From: CAYZRY01 sp964630225
GTDB lineage: Bacteria; Bacillota_I; Bacilli_A; RF39; UBA660
Reading direction: 5' to 3'
Assembly: GCA_964630225.1 (NCBI GenBank)
Contig: CAZVUK010000003.1
Coordinates: forward strand, 1 to 49,488
DNA length: 49,488 nucleotides
Shown here: in pieces, positions 42,837 to 49,488 of the stretch
Layout: each line of letters starts with the position of its first letter
Numbering within the stretch: position 1 is the first letter of the stretch
Program-made: the position numbers and the translations under genes
Notes under the pieces: generated by a model
What the model saw: the letters and a program-made list of their open reading frames with translations, nothing else
Database searches by the model: none
Told to the model about the DNA's origin: nothing

Positions 42837-42984
42837 CTTTTTTATTTGATTTTACAGGTTTTTTCTTTGGTTTTCGTTCAGCCTTGACTGTTTCTTTATC
42901 TTCTTTCTTTTCTAAATCTGGAAGAATAAAGTATCCACCAAAACTTAAGTCTGTCTGTTTGGTGACATTATCATTTTTATACAT
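42826..42984 (-). CDS. Small Lys-rich protein coupled to thrS
   Basis: A 52-codon frame starts at an ATG that overlaps the thrS stop by eight bases (ATGTATAA), the same junction style as the ABC exporter pair (ATGAGTAA). It begins MYKNDNVTKQTDLSFGGYFI and ends in a highly basic tail (KKKPVKSNKKEKM). AAGG lies seven bases before the start, and a terminator overlaps the stop, so the frame neatly fills the gap between thrS and the terminator. I do not recognise the protein. Nucleic-acid or ribosome contact is only suggested by charge. Confidence 0.65.
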   Translation of the reverse strand: MYKNDNVTKQTDLSFGGYFILPDLEKKEDKETVKAERKPKKKPVKSNKKEKM

Positions 42985-44713
42985 TAATAGCCTTGCTTTC
43001 TACTTTGTCTAAGACAAACTTAACAAAGTCATCGCGCTCGAGAGTTACTGTCTCTTCTTTACCATGTAGGCGATAGCTGACTTCGTTTGATGCAAGTTCT
43101 TTATCACCAATAATGACATTGATAGGCACCTTGGCTATTTGTGATTCTCTCATTTTAAAGCCAAGCTTTTCTTCGCGATGATCTACTTTGACACGAAGAC
43201 CAAGAGCTTCTAAGTCTGCTTTGACGGCTTCAGCATACTCTAGATGATACTGATTGTTTACGGGGATGATATTGATTTGAACTGGCGCCATCCAAAGTGG
43301 GAAGACACCAGCAAAGTGCTCAATTAAGATTCCGATAAACCTTTCGATGGCACCAAAGATGACGCGGTGAAGCATAATCGGCCGCTGTTTTTCACCTTTT
43401 TCATCGATATAGTAAAGATCGAATCTTTCAGGTAAGTTCATATCGAGCTGGATAGTTCCGCACTGCCAGCTACGTCCAAGTGAATCGGTTACATGAAAGT
43501 CTAATTTAGGCCCATAGAAAGCCCCATCTCCTGGATTTAATTTAAAGCTTTTACCGGCTTTTTCACAAGCTTTTTGAAGAGCTGCTTCAGATTTATCCCA
43601 AACATCTATTTCGCCGATATATTTTTCTTCGGGACGAGTCGACAGTTCTATTCTATAATTTATTCCAAAAATAGAATACACCCGGTCGATAAAGTTGATC
43701 AATCTAATTATTTCACTCTCTATTTGATCTGGAGTCATAAATAGATGGGCATCATCTTGAGTAAAACATCTGACTCTAAACAGTCCTGATAGGGCTCCTG
43801 ATGCTTCGTGGCGGTGAACTAGTCCTAGCTCTCCGACTCTAAGTGGAAGATCTCTATAAGAATGCAAACTGTTTTTGTAAGCTAGCATTCCACCCGGACA
43901 ATTCATCGGTTTAATAGCAAAATCTTTTTCGTCGATCGATGATGTGTACATATTGTCTTTATAGTTTTCCCAGTGACCAGAAAGCTCCCAAAGATCTCTA
44001 TTTAACATAGTTGGTGTTTTAATAAATTCATAGCCTTCTTTAGTATGTTCTTTATACCAAAAGTCTTCGAGAATATTGCGGATGATCATTCCGTTAGGAA
44101 GCCAAAATGGAAAGCCCGGTCCATACTCAGAGAACATAAATAGTTCTGCTTCTTTTCCAAGTTTGCGATGATCTCTTTTAGCAGCTTCTTCTAGGAAGTT
44201 TAAATATGCTTCTAAGTCTTCGGCCGCATCAAAAACGATACCATATATTCGCTGAAGCATCTTATTATTAGCATCACCCTTCCAGTAAGCACCACTTACC
44301 TTTAGCAGTTTAAAATGTTTTAACTCTTTAGTTGAGTTAACGTGTGGCCCACGACAAAGGTCGATAAAACCCTCTTGCTGATAAGCAGAGATATCTCCTT
44401 CCATACGTGAAAGTAAATCTTGTTTATAAGGGTCTCCTTTAAACATCTCTTTGGCTTCATCAAGACTCATATCAATTCTTTTAATTAATTTATCAGCCTT
44501 GACTATCTTTTTCATTTCACTTTCAATCTTTTCAAGATCCTCTTCACTGATCGATATATCACCAAGATCTATGTCATAATAAAAACCGTTTTCAATAGCG
44601 GGTCCTACCCAAAACATAGCCTCAGGATATAGATTTTTGACAGCATGAGCAAGCAAATGCGCCCCACTGTGATTTAAGACATGCAGTCTTTCATCTTCTA
44701 AAATATTATTCAT
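42977..44713 (-). CDS. thrS: Threonyl-tRNA synthetase lacking the TGS domain
   Basis: This class II synthetase has 578 residues, against about 640 for the usual enzyme. The protein begins directly at the editing domain (LNHSGAHLLAHAVKNLYPEA, with the HxxxH zinc/editing motif), so the N-terminal TGS domain is absent. The catalytic core is present (PMNCPGGMLAYKNSLHSYRDLP, RCFTQDDAHLF, GAFYGPKLDFHV), followed by the anticodon-binding domain. Expression is controlled by a T-box leader with a Thr specifier. Confidence 0.96.
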   Translation of the reverse strand: MNNILEDERLHVLNHSGAHLLAHAVKNLYPEAMFWVGPAIENGFYYDIDLGDISISEEDLEKIESEMKKIVKADKLIKRIDMSLDEAKEMFKGDPYKQDLLSRMEGDISAYQQEGFIDLCRGPHVNSTKELKHFKLLKVSGAYWKGDANNKMLQRIYGIVFDAAEDLEAYLNFLEEAAKRDHRKLGKEAELFMFSEYGPGFPFWLPNGMIIRNILEDFWYKEHTKEGYEFIKTPTMLNRDLWELSGHWENYKDNMYTSSIDEKDFAIKPMNCPGGMLAYKNSLHSYRDLPLRVGELGLVHRHEASGALSGLFRVRCFTQDDAHLFMTPDQIESEIIRLINFIDRVYSIFGINYRIELSTRPEEKYIGEIDVWDKSEAALQKACEKAGKSFKLNPGDGAFYGPKLDFHVTDSLGRSWQCGTIQLDMNLPERFDLYYIDEKGEKQRPIMLHRVIFGAIERFIGILIEHFAGVFPLWMAPVQINIIPVNNQYHLEYAEAVKADLEALGLRVKVDHREEKLGFKMRESQIAKVPINVIIGDKELASNEVSYRLHGKEETVTLERDDFVKFVLDKVESKAINV

Positions 44714-44730
44714 AGTACACTCCTTTCAAT

Positions 44731-44930
44731 AAAAAAACACCCTATATAACTAGAGTGTTTCCACGGTACCATCTGGTATTTTACTTAATTAGCTTAACGG
44801 GCTTAACGGATCTACATTTGATAGATCTACTCGAGGAATGGTAATTATTTATGGTAATGTCTGTTTTCACCAGTCAGACTCTCTTTAATTACTTGAATAA
44901 ATAATCGTGTTTCCTGTCAATGCATTTATG
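44731..44930 (-). promoter_or_regulatory. T-box leader of thrS (Thr specifier ACC)
   Basis: The leader has Stem I (GATTATTTAT paired with ATAAATAAT, containing GAGTCTG...CAGAC), the specifier codon ACC at 44853-44855 directly before the closing strand, and the conserved T-box AGATGGTACCGTGG at 44761-44774. A terminator follows: AACACTCTA/TAGGGTGTT plus T run, at 44731-44760. Uncharged tRNA-Thr should favour the antiterminator. Confidence 0.9.
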
Positions 44931-44935
44931 ATAAG

Positions 44936-44963
44936 ATTATATCATTTTTATTTTATTTGTCAA
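44936..44963 (-). promoter_or_regulatory. thrS promoter
   Basis: TTGACA (44958-44963) and TATAAT (44936-44941), both consensus, 16-bp spacer, ending just before the T-box. Confidence 0.8.
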
Positions 44964-44995
44964 TATGATTGCATTAGCAAAAGTAAGGCTTGTAT

Positions 44996-46032
44996 TTAAG
45001 GCTCAAAAACTACATCAGTAAGTTCATTATTAGAAAAAGTCGACTTTCCCCAATTTTTTAGCTTTGCTGGGATTACAATAGTTTTTAACTTATTACTAAT
45101 AAAAGCATAATCACCTAATGAAGTTAAAGTTGTTGGAAGGCTTATTTCCGAAAAATTATTATTAGCAAACGCTCCTTTACCTATCGACACTAAATTGCTC
45201 GGTAATTTTATTGACACTAAATTGCACGTATCAAAAGCATGATCACTAATTGATGTTACTGTATCTGGTAAAACAATTGATTTTAGCTCTTTAAACGCAA
45301 ATACCAGTTTAGTAATATCATCTTCAATTTCTGATATGTTTGTTGATATTTTTTTAACCGTTATTCCTTTGATCATATTTGGTATAACTAAATTAGTAGC
45401 ATAACAAGGATCATTTGGTTCTGGTATATATCCATCTACATCATATTTCCCCAGCACGTTCCACTTAGTTATTTCTCCTTCTGCGCTTATTTCAAAACAG
45501 GCATCATCTGGCTTGAAGGCTACTTCCCTTATTGTTGTAGCATTGTAGTCACAGCTATCTGGTACTATACTCATTTTTTTTGTACCACTTATTGCTATTG
45601 GTTCATCAATTGTAATATCGGTGCTTTTTACATCACTTAATTTTATTTTATCAGCAGATATCCCTTCTACTCCAATCGATTTTTCATCCTTAGTATAAAA
45701 GTAATACTTTCTTTGATTATTTTGATTGGTTGTCAGTACGTAAGCAAATTCCCAGTCTCCATTCGGGCTTTTCCTCCCTTTTCAATTGGGATGCAATTAA
45801 ACGGTATATAATACGTAGTATCTTCTTCATACATACCAGGCAATTCATTATTAGCTATCATCTTAGATAGACCATCAGCATATGAATCTAATGTTCTTAA
45901 ATAAGTTTTGTTTCGCGATGTTGTTATATATTTTGTAATACCAGGAATTGCTATTACTAACAATAAACCAATTATAATTATTACTGCTAATAACTCAATT
46001 AAAGTAAAGCCTTTTTTGTATATTCTTTTCAT
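44996..46032 (-). pseudogene. Type IV pilin-like protein with leucine-rich repeats, copy 2 (frameshifted)
   Basis: A prepilin leader (KKG|FTLIELLAV, Gly at -1 and Glu5) and hydrophobic helix open the gene. The frame is lost at residue 87 and ends at 45733. Restoring one A in the coding run GGAAAAGCC (45769-45772 on plus) gives KSPNGDWEFAYVLTTN, colinear with copy 1, and then continues without a stop through SCDYNATT, the Cys-linker and about four LRR_5 repeats to VVFEP at 44996. So it is one gene of about 345 codons with a single-base deletion. The C-terminal part has an internal ATG at 45574 but no good ribosome binding site. Sequence is diverged from copy 1 throughout, unlike copy 3. Confidence 0.85.
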
Positions 46033-46113
46033 GGTGTCCTATTTTCTAATTAAACATAACACGATAATATAACAAAAAAAAGAAACTATAATTCCTTTTT
46101 TGTAAAATTTTGT

Positions 46114-48039
46114 CTATTTAGCTTTATTTCTATTCATTCTATTATATTCATGACGAAAAATTTCTAACTGTTTAGTCTTGGCTTTAAGTTGTTTACTTCC
46201 TTTATTAACTAGTTCTTCGACTTCGATAAAATCTTCTTCACCTGGCATTTTATAATATAAAAGATTTAAACATTCATCGTTAATTAAATCAGCGAGACGC
46301 CTTAGCGGTGACGTAATGTGACAATAAGCCTGGGCCTTTAAACCGTGATGTCCACTATTTACTAAAGAATAAAAGGGGCTTGGATAAATATTTTTAACAG
46401 CTCTTAGATATTCCGCAGAGTTCGCTTCTCCAGCTAAAAGCGTTTGATAATATTCAAGTTCTTCAGTATCAGCAGTATCGACAATGTGATTACGGTAAAG
46501 AAAGGGGTAATTATTTTCAGAAAAGAATTTAGCAACCGTCTTATTAGTAATTAACATCGTTAGATTGATTATTTCTTGTGAATTACCACTTTCTGTAATA
46601 TTGGTATCACTTATATTAGAATCACTTTGTTTAATTTTTTCATACAGTTCATCTTTTTTAGTAGACTTAGTTAAACAACTTCGAAGTTCTAATAGATTTT
46701 CGATCATTTCATTACCAATTTTGCTGTTTGATTTAGTCATAATTAAATTGTTCATATCGTTGTAAGAGAAACTTTCAGCGATCTTTATCTTTTCTTTAGC
46801 AAAGTAGTATGATTCTACTTCACCTTTTTTATTTATATTCATATAGTATGAATTAACATGGTTATAACGACTTGTAGACAGTGTCAAAAGATTTTGAGTG
46901 AGTTCTTCAGGAAACATCGGTATTCTTCCGTTTCCTCCAAGTAAAATGGTCGTTGTTCTATTTAATGCCTCATCAAAGATAATACTGTTCGCTGTTATAA
47001 TAGCCAAAGGATCGGCTATATGAACACCTAATTTATAGCTTCCATCTTCATTTTTACTTATCGAAATGGCATCATCTTTGTCAAGAGTTCCTTCTTTGTC
47101 AATGGTAATGGCAAACACTTCATCATTGATGTAACTATCATAATTTGTTTTAAAGTCTAGATCTGTATATTGATTTACTTCGGATAACACTCCTTCATCA
47201 AAACCATCATGAACATCAGTTCTAAACTTTAACGATTCATAATTCATCTTAAGTTCTTTTTTATTTATACAATCACTTAATTGGTTAAGCCAATATATTA
47301 TTTGAGATTTAATTGGATATATCGAATTATATTTATTAGCAGCTTCTTTGTAAGTTCGTATTTTATCTAAGTTTTCTTCTTTATTTAAACTGTAGTCCTT
47401 AAACTTAGGATGAGAGATGATTTTACGCAGAATGTTATCACAGTAAAATATTTCATAGGTATTAGTAAGCTCTTTTTCCTTAGCATAGGTATCGATAGCC
47501 CTTAGATATTCATCGACGATTGCATCGATAAGTGTTTCTTTTCCATCTTCACTGCGTAAATTGACGAAGTGAGGATATTTTTCTAGGGTCATTTCGACGA
47601 TATCAACATTTTTATTAGTCGTAATAATATATTTGAAAAATTCGTAACTACTTCCTTTGTAGACATCAACTACACGCAAATCAACCGAAGACATTATGGC
47701 TTCGATATTGTCGATAACAAACTTTAAATTCATTATATTGGCGTTATTGTTTCTATTTTCTCTAGGGGTATTCTTTAAACGTTTTGCAATTGTTTCTTGC
47801 GTTTTTTTCAAATGTTGATAAACAGCTGGAAGTTCTTCGTTTTCTAGTTTACTTATTAACGAATTAACTCTCGTCATAACTTTGTTTAAATCCTCAGGAT
47901 GATGGTTAAAATTTAGCTCTTTGGCATAAGCTATCAAATAATCTAAAATACAGCTGATACTCTTCGTACTATCACCACGGTTGTTTTTTATTTTATTCCA
48001 ATCTATTTTACAATTTGCATAGCGAACACCTTTTGCCAT
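46114..48039 (-). CDS. RNB-domain (RNase II/R family) exoribonuclease of unusual architecture
   Basis: The RNB core is clear: IDKEGTLDKDDA (D-x5-D-x-D-D, the full metal-binding set), LGVHIADP, PMFPEELTQNLLTLS and ITSPLRRLADL with the catalytic Arg. All key residues are kept, so it should be an active 3'-5' RNase. Unlike RNase R or II, it lacks recognisable cold-shock domains before the core and an S1 domain after it. Instead the first 270 residues are helical, with one ankyrin-like stretch (PHFVNLRSEDGKETLIDAI). The start has GGGGG seven bases upstream, one base after the dnaI stop region, so the two genes form a unit. Confidence 0.82.
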   Translation of the reverse strand: MAKGVRYANCKIDWNKIKNNRGDSTKSISCILDYLIAYAKELNFNHHPEDLNKVMTRVNSLISKLENEELPAVYQHLKKTQETIAKRLKNTPRENRNNNANIMNLKFVIDNIEAIMSSVDLRVVDVYKGSSYEFFKYIITTNKNVDIVEMTLEKYPHFVNLRSEDGKETLIDAIVDEYLRAIDTYAKEKELTNTYEIFYCDNILRKIISHPKFKDYSLNKEENLDKIRTYKEAANKYNSIYPIKSQIIYWLNQLSDCINKKELKMNYESLKFRTDVHDGFDEGVLSEVNQYTDLDFKTNYDSYINDEVFAITIDKEGTLDKDDAISISKNEDGSYKLGVHIADPLAIITANSIIFDEALNRTTTILLGGNGRIPMFPEELTQNLLTLSTSRYNHVNSYYMNINKKGEVESYYFAKEKIKIAESFSYNDMNNLIMTKSNSKIGNEMIENLLELRSCLTKSTKKDELYEKIKQSDSNISDTNITESGNSQEIINLTMLITNKTVAKFFSENNYPFLYRNHIVDTADTEELEYYQTLLAGEANSAEYLRAVKNIYPSPFYSLVNSGHHGLKAQAYCHITSPLRRLADLINDECLNLLYYKMPGEEDFIEVEELVNKGSKQLKAKTKQLEIFRHEYNRMNRNKAK

Positions 48040-48041
48040 AA

Positions 48042-48935
48042 TTACCCCCTAAGATTTACACTTATCATTTCTATAAATTCACTGAGTTCTTTGATACGCT
48101 CTGTTATTCTTCGAGCATTTATTTGCTCTATCGAGCTTTGGTTTAATCGAAAGTGCTCTTCGAGATCTTTTAAGCTAAAGTTCGAAGTAAAGAATGTTGG
48201 TAACTTTTCATCCATACGGTACTGGAGAATTGGACTTAGTACTTCATCTCTACTCCATTCACTGATATTTTCAGCACCGATGTCATCAAGTAGTAAAAGC
48301 GGAATAGTTTTAAGTTCATGAAATCTTTCTTTATAATCACTCTTAAACGAGTCTTTTAAGCTACGCATAAGCTCCGGAGTATGAACGATGATACTTTCCA
48401 CCCCATCTTTGGCAAGCTCGTTAAAAAGAGCTGCTAAAAGATAGGTCTTACCACTACCAAAACTTCCACTTATAAATATCCCTCTAGGATTATCTTTATA
48501 GTTTTTTAAGAAGTGATTGACAGCTTTAAGAGCAGCTAATCTGTTTTTATCCGTTTTATATACATCTTTTAAATCTGCTTCTTTCAAAGAACGCGGCAAA
48601 TCAAATAACTTAACTTTATCTTTGTATTCTTCTTTTTTATAGTATTCACAAGCTTCTAAGTAAAAGTTTAAGACATTATCTTCGTTTTTAACTGCATAAC
48701 GAAAACCCTTTGTTTCATTTTTACATTCTGACAAAGACTTACACGTTTTACAATTATTGCTTTCATTTACTACTTGCTCTAAATTACTAGTATATTTCAT
48801 AGCAATTTCATTATCTATTTTAAGACTGTTAACTAATTTAGCAAAATCAGGATTACTGCTAGCTTTCAAAAATTCTCTGTTTAGCAGATCTTTTTGCTTA
48901 TTACTTAGTTTAAAATTATGTTTTGAAATTGCCAT
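48042..48935 (-). CDS. dnaI: Primosomal ATPase DnaI (helicase loader)
   Basis: This AAA+ loader brings the replicative helicase to the origin. The N-terminal zinc-binding region has CKTCKSLSECK and a later Cys (EACEYY). Then come Walker A SGSFGSGKTYLLAAL near residue 160, Walker B LLLLDDIGAE and sensor I TFFTSNFSL. An upstream in-frame ATG (48947) overlaps the ribosome binding site GGGTGAT, which is well placed for the ATG at 48935, so I use that (297 residues). DnaB/DnaC partners are not in the window. Confidence 0.92.
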   Translation of the reverse strand: MAISKHNFKLSNKQKDLLNREFLKASSNPDFAKLVNSLKIDNEIAMKYTSNLEQVVNESNNCKTCKSLSECKNETKGFRYAVKNEDNVLNFYLEACEYYKKEEYKDKVKLFDLPRSLKEADLKDVYKTDKNRLAALKAVNHFLKNYKDNPRGIFISGSFGSGKTYLLAALFNELAKDGVESIIVHTPELMRSLKDSFKSDYKERFHELKTIPLLLLDDIGAENISEWSRDEVLSPILQYRMDEKLPTFFTSNFSLKDLEEHFRLNQSSIEQINARRITERIKELSEFIEMISVNLRG

Positions 48936-48972
48936 AAAATCACCCAATTCAAGTATATCATAATTAGAATAT

Positions 48973-48998
48973 AAAAAAATAGAGTTAACTCTATTTTA
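48973..48998 (-). terminator. Terminator of pilin/LRR copy 3
   Basis: AAATAGAGTT/AACTCTATTT palindrome followed by seven T on minus, between the pilin/LRR stop and dnaI. Near-symmetric flanks might allow function in both directions. Confidence 0.7.
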
Positions 48999-49005
48999 TT
49001 TGTAT

Positions 49006-49488
49006 TTATGGAGCAAAAACGATTGTTCCTGTTCCGTTCCAAGATGTTCCGAGATAAATTCCTGTAGTTGTTGTTTTACCTTGCATAATAATGTTGTTTA
49101 GATTAACATTACCATCAAACGCATAAGCTTCTATTGAAGTTACACTTGAGGGGATCGTTACGTTTATTAGTTTATTATTTGGAAAAGCATCACCACCTAT
49201 TGTTGTTACATTGGATGGAATAATTACAGATTCAAGATTTTTTGCAAAAAAAAATGCTTTTTTTGATATTTTCAACACTGGTCGGTGAACCTATAGTTTT
49301 TACTGTTATACCATTTATTGTACTTGGAATGCTTAAGTTCCTAACGTAGCAGGTATTCGGTTGTGATGGTGTGTATACATATCCACCATATTCCATTGTC
49401 AGTGTTCCTTCAATATTCCAAGCTGTTATTGTGCCTGCTGCGTCTATTTCAAAACAACTATCAGCTGGGGTAAAGGGCATCTCTTTAA
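49006..49488 (-). pseudogene. Type IV pilin/LRR family, copy 3 (frameshifted, 5' end outside the window)
   Basis: Only the linker and LRR part are in the window. The upstream frame runs from the window edge (MPFTPADSCFEID ...) to KKSIFFCKKS and stops at 49232. The next frame continues FFAKNLESVIIPSNVTTIGG through two to three LRR_5 units and ends TGTIVFAP at 49006. The break is the coding T run (plus A9 at 49246-49254); the same run is 8 long in copy 1, where it is in frame. Upstream of the break the DNA is identical to copy 1; downstream the repeats differ. Confidence 0.85.
49224..49488 (-). repeat. Near-identical repeat shared with 11696-11959
   Basis: Direct repeat partner of 11696-11959, identical except for A9 in place of A8, reaching the last base of the window. 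Confidence 0.92.

Noticed and set aside
1..49488. UGA-as-Trp code (Mycoplasma-like)
   Set aside because: UGA ends several genes with the next gene overlapping it (8136, 5107, 18045, 25553), and Trp is encoded by TGG.
1..49488. tRNA or rRNA genes
   Set aside because: I saw no cloverleaf or rRNA-like stretch in the intergenic regions, which are short and mostly explained by leaders, promoters and terminators.

Overview
This is a low-GC, gene-dense bacterial chromosome segment. Short overlaps, AGGAGG or GGTGAT ribosome binding sites and sigma-A-type promoters point to the Firmicutes/Bacilli side. UGA is used as a stop (for example at 8136 and 5107), so this is the standard bacterial code and not the Mycoplasma/Spiroplasma code. 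MurE, a division PBP, FtsL, RsmH and MraZ show a walled cell that divides by septation. Reduced forms (ThrRS without a TGS domain, a lone degenerate RNase J, an unusual RNB nuclease) fit an uncultured, host-associated, Mollicutes-like or Erysipelotrichia-like Bacilli lineage. That placement is an inference. Nearly all genes are on the minus strand; only yidD, two neighbours and def are on plus.

Layout. 1-5110: truncated tmk, hemW, an unknown Cys-motif protein, lepA, then metK behind a SAM-I riboswitch. 5107-11041: murE, recO, era, a tandem pair of cytidine deaminase-fold genes (one catalytic, one without zinc ligands), dgkA, ybeY, a VanZ-like gene, a yqeY-like gene and rpsU. 11122-12452: first type IV pilin/leucine-rich-repeat (LRR) gene. 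12509-17718: tex, a degenerate RNase J, an unknown acidic protein, rnc. 17824-20122 (plus): yidD, a His-less metal-binding-protein-like lipoprotein, a coiled-coil protein. 20134-24542: an Ig-like surface protein and the infC-rpmI-rplT-rpsB-tsf translation cluster with RNA leaders. 24579-35398: gpsA, an ABC exporter pair, holA, alaS, a nucleotide-kinase-like gene, an AI-2E-type membrane protein, recD2. 35502-38754: def (plus) and a YdjG/YdjI-like pair. 38855-42789: the dcw start (mraZ-rsmH-ftsL-ftsI) with a MraZ operator. 42826-44963: thrS behind a T-box leader, followed by a 52-residue Lys-rich gene. 44996-46032: second pilin/LRR gene. 46114-48935: RNB nuclease and dnaI. 49006-49488: third pilin/LRR gene, cut by the window end.

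The most unusual signal is the pilin/LRR family. Each copy visible here is interrupted by a single-base length change in a homopolymer run, while every long housekeeping frame in the window is intact. Copies 1 and 3 (about 37.5 kb apart) share about 265 bp that are identical except for one extra A in one run, and then diverge into different LRR tails. This looks like a dispersed surface-protein family with slippage-driven on/off switching and segment exchange. Other points worth a second look are: matching Rho_N/SAP-like C-terminal modules on ribosomal proteins S2 and L20; the split active/inactive cytidine deaminase pair; loss of metal ligands in RNase J and in the ZnuA-like lipoprotein; an S1-less RNB nuclease with an ankyrin-like N-terminus; and a probable AUA start for infC.
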